Shown here: positions 19,608 through 28,157 of the stretch, in pieces | Position numbering within the stretch: the first letter of the stretch is position 1 | Layout of the letters: each line of letters begins with the position of its first letter | From: Sedimentitalea arenosa | Lineage (GTDB): Bacteria > Pseudomonadota > Alphaproteobacteria > Rhodobacterales > Rhodobacteraceae | DNA length: 64,000 nt | Direction of reading: 5' to 3' | NCBI RefSeq assembly: GCF_016428585.1 | Contig: NZ_JAELVR010000002.1 | Location: forward strand, 1 to 64,000 | Program-made: the position numbers and the translations under genes | The notes under the pieces: model-generated | What the model saw: only the letters and a program-made list of their open reading frames with translations | Database searches by the model: none | Told to the model about the DNA's origin: nothing

Positions 19608-20051
19608 GTGCATACGCGGCGTGCAGCCTCCTGGGTCGGACGGATGGTGCTGCTGGCGGTTCTGGCGGGATGCGGTGCCGCCGGCAGTTACCGCGACCCC
19701 GCTGCGCCGATGGGCGCGACGACCCGGTTCGAGGCCGTCCGCTTCGCCGGCGACTGGCAGGTGGTGGCGCGGTTCGGCGACCGCCCCGTCGGGCCGATGC
19801 GGTTTGATGCGGCGCGGGGAGAGCTGGTCGACCTGGCCACCGGCGCGCGGATGCCGGTCAACGTGCGGGACGGCGCGCAGGTCATGTGGGTGGACACCGG
19901 CTTTCGCACCGCCGCACTCGGCGCGCGGGACGGGCGCGTGGGCTTCATCCTCGACCGGAGCGCCGGGAGCGCGCCCGACCGCTTGCAGGCGGCGCGCGAG
20001 ATCATGGAATTCTACGGCTGGGATACCGCCCGGCTGAGCGCGCCGGACTGA
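19608..20051 (+). CDS. Small lipocalin-like lipoprotein
   Basis: This second, shorter lipocalin relative has 147 residues from the chosen GTG start. A lipobox LAGC lies after an arginine-rich n-region and short hydrophobic stretch (RMVLLAVLAGC), so it should be membrane-anchored. The body keeps the lipocalin opening (VRFAGDWQVVARFGD) and the C-terminal YGWDTARLSAPD, resembling the end of the preceding lipocalin. The start is uncertain: ATG 19536 and ATG 19644 are in frame, none has a good ribosome site, and 19644 would leave too short a signal. Near-repeats of ACCGCGTGCAT at 19592-19612 cover the region. Confidence 0.65.
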   Translation: MHTRRAASWVGRMVLLAVLAGCGAAGSYRDPAAPMGATTRFEAVRFAGDWQVVARFGDRPVGPMRFDAARGELVDLATGARMPVNVRDGAQVMWVDTGFRTAALGARDGRVGFILDRSAGSAPDRLQAAREIMEFYGWDTARLSAPD

Positions 20052-20092
20052 CCGTTGCGCACCAACATCATCACAGGACAGGATCAGACCAC

Positions 20093-21574
20093 ATGACAGG
20101 CAGTGCAGCGATCATCGGCGGGGGCGTCATCGGCGGCGGGTGGGCGGCCCGGTTCCTGCTGAACGGGTGGGACGTGCGGGTGTTCGACCCGGACCCCGAA
20201 GCCGAACGCAAGATCGGCGAGGTGCTGGACAACGCCCGCCGCGCGTTGCCCGGTCTGAGCGATGCGCCGCTGCCCGGGGAGGGCCGGCTGAGCTTTCACG
20301 ACGACGTGGCCGATGCGGTCGCGGGGGCGGACTGGATCCAGGAGAGCGTGCCCGAGCGGCTGGAAGTGAAACACGCCACCTTCGCCGCGATCCAGGCCGC
20401 CTGCGGGGAGGCGGCGATCATCGGCTCCTCGACCTCGGGCTTCAAGCCCAGCGACCTGCAGCAGGGGGCGGCGCGTCCGGGGCAGATCGTGGTGACGCAT
20501 CCGTTCAACCCGGTCTATCTGCTGCCGCTGATCGAGCTGGTGACGACCGATGCCAATCGGCCCGAGATGATCGAGACCGCCCGCACGACGCTGAAGGCAC
20601 TGGGGCTGTTCCCGCTGCATGTGCGCAAGGAGATCGACGCCCATATCGCCGACCGTTTCCTCGAGGCGGTCTGGCGCGAGGCGCTGTGGCTGGTGCGGGA
20701 CGGCATCGCCACCACCGAGGAGATCGACGAGGCGATCCGCATGGGATTCGGCCTGCGATGGGCGCAGATGGGGCTGTTCGAGACCTATCGCGTCGCCGGG
20801 GGCGAGGCGGGGATGCGCCATTTCATGGCCCAGTTCGGCCCCTGCCTGTCCTCGCCCTGGACGCGGCTGATGGACGTGCCCGAATTCACCGACGAGTTGG
20901 TCGACCTGATCACCGAGCAGTCGGATGCCCAGTCGGGCGCCCATTCGATCCGGGACCTGGAACGGATCCGCGACACCAATCTCGTCGGCATGATGCGGGC
21001 GCTCAAGCAGCAGGACTGGGGCGCGGGCGCGGTGCTGAATGCCCATGACGCGACTCTGAGGACGGGCGGCGCGCTGGCGGCGCGGATCGACGACCTGGAG
21101 CGGATCGACCGCCCGATCCCGACGCTTGCGCGCGCGGTGCCGCTGGACTGGACCGACTATAACGGCCACATGACCGAAAGCCGCTATCTCGAGGCCTTCG
21201 CCTGCGCGACGGACCGGTTCATGGAGCTGATCGGCTGCGACAGCGCCTATATCTCGGACCCGGAGGGCGGCAGCTATTTCACCGCGGAAACCCATATCCG
21301 CCACCTGTCGGAGGTGCATGCCGGGACGCGCATCCGCATCGAGACCCAGCTGCTGCTGGGACAGGGACGCAAGCTGCACCTGTTCCACCGGATGTCCGCC
21401 GGGGACACGCTGCTGGCCACGGGCGAGCATTTCCTGCTGCATGTGAGCCTGGCGACGCGCCGCCCTGCGCCGCCCTCTGCCGCGATTGCGGCGGCGCTGG
21501 CGCGACTGACGGAGGCGCAGGCCGATCTGCCCTGGCCCGAAGGGGCGGGCGCCGCGATCCGCCGGCCGGCGTGA
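20093..21574 (+). CDS. lcdH: L-carnitine 3-dehydrogenase fused to betainyl-CoA thioesterase
   Basis: This 493-residue protein is a two-domain fusion. Residues 1-320 form a 3-hydroxyacyl-CoA-dehydrogenase-type NAD enzyme (Gly9-Gly-Gly-Val-Ile-Gly14, SSTSGFKPSDLQ, VTHPFNPVYLLPLIELV) matching L-carnitine dehydrogenase. From about residue 345 follows a hot-dog thioesterase (VPLDWTDYNGHMTESRYLEAF, with Asp355 and His359 in the active-site segment). The first domain oxidises carnitine to 3-dehydrocarnitine; the second should hydrolyse betainyl-CoA to glycine betaine. With the BKACE enzyme these give the complete carnitine-to-betaine route. Confidence 0.9.
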   Translation: MTGSAAIIGGGVIGGGWAARFLLNGWDVRVFDPDPEAERKIGEVLDNARRALPGLSDAPLPGEGRLSFHDDVADAVAGADWIQESVPERLEVKHATFAAIQAACGEAAIIGSSTSGFKPSDLQQGAARPGQIVVTHPFNPVYLLPLIELVTTDANRPEMIETARTTLKALGLFPLHVRKEIDAHIADRFLEAVWREALWLVRDGIATTEEIDEAIRMGFGLRWAQMGLFETYRVAGGEAGMRHFMAQFGPCLSSPWTRLMDVPEFTDELVDLITEQSDAQSGAHSIRDLERIRDTNLVGMMRALKQQDWGAGAVLNAHDATLRTGGALAARIDDLERIDRPIPTLARAVPLDWTDYNGHMTESRYLEAFACATDRFMELIGCDSAYISDPEGGSYFTAETHIRHLSEVHAGTRIRIETQLLLGQGRKLHLFHRMSAGDTLLATGEHFLLHVSLATRRPAPPSAAIAAALARLTEAQADLPWPEGAGAAIRRPA

Positions 21575-21632
21575 TCTTGCGGGCGCGCGTGGCGTTGGGG
21601 CATGTCGCGCGCCGCACCGCTGGCGGCGTCGC

Positions 21633-22445
21633 TCAGGCCGGCGTCGCCTTCTGTCGCAAGGTCTCGATCATCCGCGCGTTGTCCAGCGCGATGACGCTTT
21701 GATCGGCAAAGGTCTGCGCCAGCGTGGTGGCCTGTGTGCCGAAGGGCCGGACATTCTGCCGGTAGATCGTGAAGGCGCCGACCAGCGTGTCGCCCGACAT
21801 CATCGGAATGGCGACGAAGGAACGTGCGCCGCCGAAGATGGCCGTGGCGTGGCGCAACGGGTCGTCGGTGTGAAACAGATCCTCGGCCCGGACATCGTAG
21901 ATGTTCACGACGTCATGGCCCGCCACCAGCCGTCCCAGACCGGTTTGCGGGCTGGCCGTGAAGACCCCGTTGGTCTGCAGCCAGTCGCGGAACGCCGGCG
22001 GGATGCCCCGCAGATGGCTGGCGGAGAAGCGGCGGTCGCCGTGATGATCGAAGAGGATGCCGAACTCTGCCTCGCAGAGTTCGAGGGCAAAGCCGAGGAT
22101 CGCCGACATCACCGCATCGATATCGCCGCGCGACCGGCTGATGATGCGCAGCACCTCGACCAGCGCCTGTTCGCGGCGCAGCGAGTCCTCGAGGCTGAGC
22201 GCCAGTTCCGAGATCACGGCGGCGTGGTCTGTCAGCATGTCCGTGCCGGGCTGGGCGCCGCCGAGCCGGGCGTGCAGGTCCAGCTTGGAGGAGACCTCGA
22301 GCTTGCGGTAGATCGTGGCGAGATGCGAGCGCACGGTGGACGGCGCGATGCCCAGCCGGGCCGCGATCGCCTGGTAGGTGTCGCCCTGCGCATAGGCGGT
22401 GGCGATCTCGATTTCGCGCGGACTGAGAAGTTGATCGGGTGACAT
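21633..22445 (-). CDS. LuxR-type HTH regulator with C-terminal GAF sensor domain
   Basis: This 270-residue regulator has its LuxR-type helix-turn-helix at the N terminus (residues about 6-60, LLSPREIEIATAYAQGDTYQ ... STVRSHLATIYRKLEVSS) and a GAF domain behind it (about 110-260). That is the reverse of most LuxR proteins. The GAF domain should bind a small molecule. The start at 22445 was chosen because the HTH begins at once; ATG 22481 is in frame. It is divergent from the SnoaL-like/MFS pair, with the palindromic site at 22518-22560 between them, and probably controls that pair. Confidence 0.82.
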   Translation of the reverse strand: MSPDQLLSPREIEIATAYAQGDTYQAIAARLGIAPSTVRSHLATIYRKLEVSSKLDLHARLGGAQPGTDMLTDHAAVISELALSLEDSLRREQALVEVLRIISRSRGDIDAVMSAILGFALELCEAEFGILFDHHGDRRFSASHLRGIPPAFRDWLQTNGVFTASPQTGLGRLVAGHDVVNIYDVRAEDLFHTDDPLRHATAIFGGARSFVAIPMMSGDTLVGAFTIYRQNVRPFGTQATTLAQTFADQSVIALDNARMIETLRQKATPA

Positions 22446-22517
22446 GGGCCTGGCACGTCCTGCGGTCGGGGGTGTTTCCATCCTGTTGCACCGGGCGCGA
22501 TCAGGCAATCCCGCAGA

Positions 22518-22560
22518 TGCAGTAGACGAATACTGCAGGGGCGCGGCGCAATTTACTGCA
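22518..22560. promoter_or_regulatory. Palindromic operator TGCAGTA-N6-TACTGCA plus third half-site
   Basis: A perfect inverted repeat, TGCAGTA (22518-22524) and TACTGCA (22531-22537) around six bases, lies between the divergent LuxR-GAF and SnoaL-like genes. A further TACTGCA at 22554-22560 repeats the half-site 23 bases on, about two helical turns. This is the expected layout for cooperative binding by the adjacent regulator. The assignment of the binding protein is inferred. Confidence 0.7.
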
Positions 22561-22626
22561 AGTGCGGGATATGCCGGGCGGGGCGCGCCGGGCAGACTGT
22601 TCGTATCTGAAACGGAGGACGGACAG

Positions 22627-23040
22627 ATGGACATGGAACAGACCGCACGGGCGTTTTTCGAGGCCTGCGAGACCGGGGGCGGCTGGGACGCCTGCAAGCC
22701 CTATTGCCATGACACGGCGAGCTTTGCCTGCCAGGCGGATGCCCTGGCCGAGACGGTGACGCTGGAGGGCTACGCCGACTGGATGAAGGGGCTGCTGGGT
22801 CCGATCCCGGACGGGCGGTACGAGTTGCGGGCCTTCGCGGTGGATCCCGCGCGGAGCACGGTGGTTGCGGCGGCGGTGTTCCACGGCACCCACACCGGCG
22901 CCGGGGGGCCGGGCGCTCCGACCGGCCGGTCGGTGCAAACCGACTATGCCTATGTGATGCGGTTCGACGGCGACCGCATCGCCCACATGACCAAGATCTG
23001 GAACGACGCGCAGGCGCTGCGCCAGCTGGGCTGGGCGTGA
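22627..23040 (+). CDS. SnoaL-like/NTF2-fold protein
   Basis: This 137-residue protein has the cone-shaped NTF2/SnoaL pattern (TARAFFEACETGGGWDACKPYCHDTASF ... YAYVMRFDGDRIAHMTKIWND). Such proteins may be ester cyclases, hydrolases or binding proteins, and the reaction cannot be told from sequence. A strong CGGAGG precedes the ATG. Its TGA overlaps the ATG of the MFS gene by one base (TGATG), so the two are coupled. Its control by the divergent LuxR-GAF protein suggests a small-molecule response. Confidence 0.8.
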   Translation: MDMEQTARAFFEACETGGGWDACKPYCHDTASFACQADALAETVTLEGYADWMKGLLGPIPDGRYELRAFAVDPARSTVVAAAVFHGTHTGAGGPGAPTGRSVQTDYAYVMRFDGDRIAHMTKIWNDAQALRQLGWA

Positions 23041-24203
23041 TGCGCTGGCGCATCCTGGCGCTGCTGTTCGCCGCCCGCGTCGGTCTGGGCTTTCAGTTCC
23101 AGACCATGGGCGCAGTCGGCGGCGCGCTGTCGGATGCGTTCGGTCTGGACAACGCGCGGATCGGTTGGATGATCGGTCTGTTCATGGCGCCGGGCCTGCT
23201 GCTTGCGCTGCCGGCCGGGTTTGCCGGCCGCTACGCCTCGGACCGGGTGCTGGCCGGGCTGGGCCTCGCGGCGCTGGCGCTGGGCGGCGCGGTGTCGGCG
23301 TTGGCGGCCGATCCCGCCGGTATCGGGATCGGCCGGGGCGTGTCGGGCGCCGGGTTCCTGTTCGCCTCGCTCTATTTCACGAAGATGGTCGCGGACTGGT
23401 TCGAGGGCCGTGAGATCGCCACCGCGATGAGCATCCTGGTGATGAGCTGGCCCTTCGGCATCGCCATGGGGCAGGTCGGGCACACCTGGCTGGCCGAGGC
23501 GCATGGCTGGCGTGGTCCCTTCGCGGTCGCTTCGGTCTGGTGTGCGGTGGCGTCGCTTGCGGTCTTCACCTTCTATCGCGCGCCGCACGACCTTCCCTCG
23601 GTCGCCGCGGGCCGCGTCGGGAGCCTCTTGCCGCGGGAATGGGGCTTGATCGTCCTTGCCGGGATCGCCTGGGGCGCGTTCAACGCGGGCTACGTGGTCT
23701 ATCTGAGTTTCGGCCCGAGCATGCTGGAGGCGCAGGGAATGGGCCTTCTGGCCGCCGCCTCGGTGATCAGTGTCGGCAGTTGGCTGATGATCCTGTCGGG
23801 CGCCGCCTGCGGGCAGATCGTCGATCGTTTCGGACGAAGGGAGACCGTTCTGGCTGTCTGCATGGCGGGGGCGATCCTGGCGCTGATGCTGCTGGGCCGC
23901 CCGGGTGCGGGGCTGGCGGCGAGCCTGCTGTTCGGCCTGGTCGGCATGGCGCCCGCGGGCGTGATCATGGCGCTGGCGGGCCAGGCCGTGGCGCCCGAAC
24001 GGCGGGCTTTCGGCATGGGGGTCTTCTTCACCGTCTATTTCATCGTCATGACGGCGAGCCCGCCGGTGGCCGGCTGGATATTTGACAGGACCGGTGCGCC
24101 GGACGGCGCCATCCTGTTCGGTGCGGCGCTGTTCGCGCTGGTTCTTCCGTTAGCGGCGATGTTCCGGGTGCTCAAGGCCAGACAGACCGTCGCGCTGGCC
24201 TAG
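23040..24203 (+). CDS. MFS transporter
   Basis: This 387-residue membrane protein has about twelve transmembrane helices and MFS signatures (GWMIGLFMAPGLLLALPAGF; a second GQIVDRFGRRETV after the central loop). The start overlaps the SnoaL-like stop by one base; a GTG three bases earlier is in frame. It is likely co-expressed with that protein under the divergent LuxR-GAF regulator, so it may move the compound that the SnoaL-like protein processes. The substrate is unknown. Confidence 0.85.
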   Translation: MRWRILALLFAARVGLGFQFQTMGAVGGALSDAFGLDNARIGWMIGLFMAPGLLLALPAGFAGRYASDRVLAGLGLAALALGGAVSALAADPAGIGIGRGVSGAGFLFASLYFTKMVADWFEGREIATAMSILVMSWPFGIAMGQVGHTWLAEAHGWRGPFAVASVWCAVASLAVFTFYRAPHDLPSVAAGRVGSLLPREWGLIVLAGIAWGAFNAGYVVYLSFGPSMLEAQGMGLLAAASVISVGSWLMILSGAACGQIVDRFGRRETVLAVCMAGAILALMLLGRPGAGLAASLLFGLVGMAPAGVIMALAGQAVAPERRAFGMGVFFTVYFIVMTASPPVAGWIFDRTGAPDGAILFGAALFALVLPLAAMFRVLKARQTVALA

Positions 24204-24300
24204 GACGGGCGGACGGCGCGCCCGTGCCCGGGGCGGCGATGGGTCGACGGGCGGACTCGGCGTGCTAGCTGTAGGGGCCAGAAAGAGAGGTGCAGCTGAC

Positions 24301-25836
24301 ATGACCGAGACTTCCGCCCCCATCATCGCCGCCAAGAGCCCGACCACCGTCGACCTGGAGGAGGGCAAGGACTATTTCTGGTGCCGGTGCGGTCGCTCGC
24401 AGAACCAGCCCTTCTGTGACGGCAGCCACGAAGGCACGGGGTTGACCCCGCTCAAGTTCACCGCCGAGAAATCCGGCTCGGCCACCCTGTGCCGGTGCAA
24501 GGGCACCGACGATGCGCCCTTCTGTGACGGCACCCATGCCGGGTTGGGCGATTGCGAGGTCGGCGACCCGGTGCCCGAGAGCGATGGGGAGGCGCCCAAG
24601 GCCAGCGCGACCCCCGAAGAGCCGACGGTCGCGCGCATCCATGCGCTTGCGCGGGACGGGCTGTCCAAGCTGGGTCACCACGGGGAAATCGCCGCGATGG
24701 GCGTGCCGCGCAAGGATCTGCCGCATTGGGACGACATCCAGATCCTGGCGGCGCAGATGGCGCGCAAGCCCTTGCTGGACGAGGTCGAGGTGCAGACCGC
24801 CACGACCATCGGGCCGCGCGCGGAAAAGCCGCTGCGGCTCGACATTCCGCTGTTCGTGTCCGACATGAGCCTCGGCGCGCTGTCGGAGGAGGCGAAGATC
24901 TCGCTCGCGCGCGGCGCCGAACTGGCCGGGACCGGGATCTGTTCGGGCGAAGGCGGGATGCTGCCCGAGGAGCAGGCCGAGAACAGCCGGTATTTCTATG
25001 AACTCGCCTCGGCCCGGTTCGGCTGGGACCTCGACCTTGTCGCCAAGGTGCAGGCGTTCCATTTCAAGGGCGGCCAGGGGGCCAAGACGGGGACCGGCGG
25101 GCATCTGCCGGGCGACAAGGTGCAGGGCAGGATCGCCGAGGTGCGCGGACTGGAGCCGGGCGAGGCGGCGATCTCGCCGGCGACCTTCCCCGATCTGGAC
25201 GGTCCGGAGGACTTCAAGATCCTGGCGGAGGCGGTGCGGGAGCGGTCCGGTGGCATTCCGATCGGGTTCAAGCTGTCGGCGAACCATATCGAGGACGACA
25301 TCGATTTCGCGCTGGCGGCGAGTGCCGACTACATCATCCTCGACGGGCGTGGCGGGGGCACCGGGGCGGCGCCGCTGATCTTCCGCGATCATATCTCGGT
25401 CCCGACGATCCCGGCGCTGGCCCGCGCCCGGCGGCATCTGGACAAGCGCGCGGGGCGCGAAGTGACGCTGGTCGTGACCGGCGGGCTGCGGGTGGCCGAG
25501 GATTTCGCCAAGGCAATGGCGCTGGGGGCCGACGCGATCGCGGTCAGCAATTCCGCGATCCAGGCGGTGGGCTGCGTGGCCGCGCGCATGTGCCATACCA
25601 ACAACTGCCCCGCCGGCATCGCCACGCAGAAGCCCGAGCTGCGCAAGCGGCTGGACGTGCAGGCCGGGGCGGAGCGCCTGGCGCGGTATTTCGGGGCCAG
25701 CGTGGAGCTGATGCAGGTTCTGGCGCGCGCCTGCGGGCATGCCAGCCTGTCGGAGTTCCGCCAGTCCGACATCACCACCTGGAAGCGCGACATCGCCGAT
25801 CTGAGCGGGATCCGCTATGCCGGGGTCTCGGGCTGA
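24301..25836 (+). CDS. Double CDGSH iron-sulfur domain fused to glutamate-synthase-type FMN domain
   Basis: This 511-residue cytoplasmic protein has two complete CDGSH [2Fe-2S] motifs at the N terminus (Cys28, Cys30, Cys39, His43; and Cys64, Cys66, Cys75, His79). A glutamate-synthase FMN barrel follows from about residue 110. The barrel keeps LFVSDMSLGALSEEAK, GGGTGAAPL, and the three-cysteine cluster Cys425-x5-Cys431-x4-Cys436 (ARMCHTNNCPAG) expected to bind [3Fe-4S]. No glutaminase domain is present, so ammonia or another donor must come from elsewhere. Stand-alone domains of this type include N-methylglutamate synthase subunits; the substrate here is unknown. Confidence 0.85.
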   Translation: MTETSAPIIAAKSPTTVDLEEGKDYFWCRCGRSQNQPFCDGSHEGTGLTPLKFTAEKSGSATLCRCKGTDDAPFCDGTHAGLGDCEVGDPVPESDGEAPKASATPEEPTVARIHALARDGLSKLGHHGEIAAMGVPRKDLPHWDDIQILAAQMARKPLLDEVEVQTATTIGPRAEKPLRLDIPLFVSDMSLGALSEEAKISLARGAELAGTGICSGEGGMLPEEQAENSRYFYELASARFGWDLDLVAKVQAFHFKGGQGAKTGTGGHLPGDKVQGRIAEVRGLEPGEAAISPATFPDLDGPEDFKILAEAVRERSGGIPIGFKLSANHIEDDIDFALAASADYIILDGRGGGTGAAPLIFRDHISVPTIPALARARRHLDKRAGREVTLVVTGGLRVAEDFAKAMALGADAIAVSNSAIQAVGCVAARMCHTNNCPAGIATQKPELRKRLDVQAGAERLARYFGASVELMQVLARACGHASLSEFRQSDITTWKRDIADLSGIRYAGVSG

Positions 25837-25855
25837 CGGCCGGGATCGGGTCGGG

Positions 25856-25881
25856 CCGGTGACTCGCGGTCGCCGGTTTTT
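25856..25881 (+). terminator. Rho-independent terminator after the CDGSH/glutamate-synthase gene
   Basis: CCGGTGAC (25856-25863) pairs with GTCGCCGG (25869-25876) across a five-base loop, with one G-U pair, and is followed directly by five T. It lies 20 bases after the stop of the CDGSH fusion gene and fits an intrinsic terminator for it. Confidence 0.75.
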
Positions 25882-25934
25882 CCATGGTGCCCGCCGCGTT
25901 TCGCCTTTGGTTCGGCGCGGCACCGGGCGGTCAC

Positions 25935-26396
25935 TCAGGTGCCTGCCGGGGCGACCCAGCCCGGGTCCTTTGCCACCAGCTCGACCGTGTTGCCATCCGG
26001 GTCGCGGGTGAAGACCCCGCGCCAGCCGACCCAGTCGAAGGTTTCGACCGTGTAGTCGCGCCCCAGCGTGTCATACCACGCCATGACCGCGTCCTGTTCC
26101 TCCCATGGCAGGCTGAGGGCGAGGTGATGCAGCGAGGAGCCCGCGCCGGTCACGGGCGGCTGATCCGCGGCCGGGGTGCGGCCCGCCGCCACGATGTCAT
26201 GGCGGAACAGGGCGAGCACGGCGGTATGGCCGCCGATCCCGTCGGCGATGCGGAAGAACACGATCCGGCCGTTCTCGGGATCGTTCATCGGGGCGAGTCC
26301 GATCACGTCGCGGTAGAACGCGACCATCGCGTCAAGATCGATGCAGCGGATGGCGATCTCGCCAAGGGCGCGGACGGTGAAAGCTCTTTCTGACAT
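25935..26396 (-). CDS. VOC (glyoxalase/dioxygenase superfamily) protein
   Basis: This 153-residue single-domain VOC protein has metal-ligand positions in IAIRCIDLDAMVAFYRDVIGL, LHHLALSL and DPDGNTVELV. Members include glyoxalases, dioxygenases and antibiotic-binding proteins; the reaction here cannot be told. The ATG at 26396 follows GAGAGG. It is the last of five same-strand genes running from the LysR gene at 29776 through wrbA, a DMT exporter and a DUF4386 protein, which may form one stress-related unit. Confidence 0.85.
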   Translation of the reverse strand: MSERAFTVRALGEIAIRCIDLDAMVAFYRDVIGLAPMNDPENGRIVFFRIADGIGGHTAVLALFRHDIVAAGRTPAADQPPVTGAGSSLHHLALSLPWEEQDAVMAWYDTLGRDYTVETFDWVGWRGVFTRDPDGNTVELVAKDPGWVAPAGT

Positions 26397-26457
26397 GGAA
26401 CCTCTCGTGATCTGTCCTGAGGGCGTGAAACGGGCGGCGGGCCGGGCCGTGCGGGAA

Positions 26458-27129
26458 CTAGGCCCGGTGGGCCAGCAGCCGGATGCAGAACGCGGTTTCG
26501 GCAAGAACCGGCAGCATGTAGGCGGGCGTGAAGGCCGGGGAGAGGACGGGCGCGAAGAACCGCAGGCCGCTGCCGGTGAGATAGACCAGTCCGGCGATCC
26601 CCAGCCCGGCCCCGAACACCCTGGCGAACAGGCCCGAGCGCCAGACCAGCGCCCCCATCATCAGGCAGGCCACGCCGAAGAACACGAGCCCAAGGTCGTA
26701 GCCATGGGCGTGCAGGTCGAGGAACACCAGCGCGAGCGTGGGCGCATCCGCGAGGTGACCGGCGCGCGTCACCAGCAGCCACGCGGTGAGCATGGCCAGG
26801 AGGCTGGCGGCGATGAGCACCGTCTGGATCAGCCGGAATACCATCGCGGACAGCGCGAGGCCGGGGGCGAGGGGGCGAAAGATCAGGTAGAGCAGGATCG
26901 CGAGCCCCGCGTCGCTGAGCGCCATCACGAGGTCGGCGGCGAGCGCGAGGCGGAACTGGCCCGGCGCCGCAAGGATCGCCGCCGCCGTTCCGGCCGCATC
27001 GTCGAGGTCGATCAGGGGGGCGCGCAGGCCAAGTTCGGCGCCGAGGCCCGCGGTGATGATGACGAGGTAGAGCAGGCCGGCAAACCGCGCCTTGCGCGCG
27101 AGCTCCGGGGTGTTTGCGAGTTCAGGCAT
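26458..27129 (-). CDS. DUF4386 family membrane protein
   Basis: This 223-residue integral membrane protein has about six hydrophobic segments. It carries the pattern of DUF4386 proteins (ARFAGLLYLVIITAGL near the start; LGLVFFGVACLMMGALVWRS later). The function is unknown. The start at 27129 was preferred over the ATG at 27138 because AAGGA then lies nine bases away. It begins 26 bases after the EamA-type exporter gene, so they are probably co-transcribed. Confidence 0.8.
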   Translation of the reverse strand: MPELANTPELARKARFAGLLYLVIITAGLGAELGLRAPLIDLDDAAGTAAAILAAPGQFRLALAADLVMALSDAGLAILLYLIFRPLAPGLALSAMVFRLIQTVLIAASLLAMLTAWLLVTRAGHLADAPTLALVFLDLHAHGYDLGLVFFGVACLMMGALVWRSGLFARVFGAGLGIAGLVYLTGSGLRFFAPVLSPAFTPAYMLPVLAETAFCIRLLAHRA

Positions 27130-27155
27130 CTGGACCATTCCTTTTCGTCGAGGGG

Positions 27156-28055
27156 TCAGGCGGTCTCTGCCCGCGTCGCACCCGGACGCGCGGCGAGGTC
27201 GCTCGCAGGTGGGCGATTCGCGCGCTGTCCGGCCCAGACGGCGCCGAGCACGATGATCGCGCCAAGCATCTGCACGGGGGACAGGGCCTGTCCCAGCACC
27301 ACCCAGCCGAGCAGAACCGCCGTGACCGGGCTCATCATGCCGAGCATCGAGACGGCTCCGGGTTCGATCCGGGCGACGCCGCGGAACCAGATCGCGTAGG
27401 TCGCCGCGGCGCCGATGAGGCCGAGCCAGGCGAGCCCGGCGAGGTTGATGGGCGACAGGGGCGGCAGCGGCGGTTCGGCCAGCAGCGCGAGCGGCAGGAG
27501 GATCAGGCCGCCGGCCGTCAGCTGCCAGGCGGTGAAGCTGAGGGCCGACACGGGGGGCTGCCATTTCCGGCTGAGAACCGTACCCGCCGCCATCGACGCG
27601 GCACCGCCGAGACCGGCCGCGACGCCCACGGGGTCGAGCGCGGCCTCGGGGCCGATGAGCAGGAGTGCGACGCCCGTCACCCCCGCCGCCGCGGCCGCGA
27701 CCGCGCCCGCCCGGACCGGCGTGCCGAGCCAGCCGCGCGCCATGAAGATCACCATCATCGCCTGCAACGCCCCCAGCGTGGCCGCGACCCCGCCGGGGAG
27801 CCGGTAGGCGGCGACGAAGAGCAGCGTCCAGAAGAGCGCGAAGTTGAAACCGCCGAGCAGGAACACCCGCCCGAGCCACGCGCGGGGCGGCAGGCAGCGC
27901 GTCAGCGCCAGCAGCAGCAATCCGGCCGGCAGGGCGCGCAGCGCCGCGACGGTCACCGGGTAGCCGGCGGGAAGGGCCTCGGTCGTGACCAGGTAGGTGC
28001 TGCCCCAGACCGCCGGGGCGAGCGCGGTGAGAAGGATATCGGTGGTGCGTGACAT
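27156..28055 (-). CDS. EamA/DMT-family transporter
   Basis: This 299-residue protein has ten predicted transmembrane helices in two EamA repeats. The first begins ALAPAVWGSTYLVTTEALPAG, and the second ends with GAVSMLGMMSPVTAVLLGWVVLGQ. Drug/metabolite transporters of this type usually export amino acids, their analogues or other metabolites. It is flanked by wrbA upstream and a DUF4386 gene downstream on the same strand. The substrate is unknown. Confidence 0.87.
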   Translation of the reverse strand: MSRTTDILLTALAPAVWGSTYLVTTEALPAGYPVTVAALRALPAGLLLLALTRCLPPRAWLGRVFLLGGFNFALFWTLLFVAAYRLPGGVAATLGALQAMMVIFMARGWLGTPVRAGAVAAAAAGVTGVALLLIGPEAALDPVGVAAGLGGAASMAAGTVLSRKWQPPVSALSFTAWQLTAGGLILLPLALLAEPPLPPLSPINLAGLAWLGLIGAAATYAIWFRGVARIEPGAVSMLGMMSPVTAVLLGWVVLGQALSPVQMLGAIIVLGAVWAGQRANRPPASDLAARPGATRAETA

Positions 28056-28157
28056 CGGACATGTCTCCCGTTCGGGCTCATCATAGCAGATGGTGGGGCG
28101 GTGTCCTTTGGAGACCGCCGCGCCGCTGTGCCGCCTCGCGGGTAGGCGCGGCGCTCC

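Noticed and set aside
19592..19612. Tandem near-repeat ACCGCGTGCAT before the lipoprotein gene
   Set aside because: Only two copies and part of a third; no operator symmetry and no sign of a mobile element.
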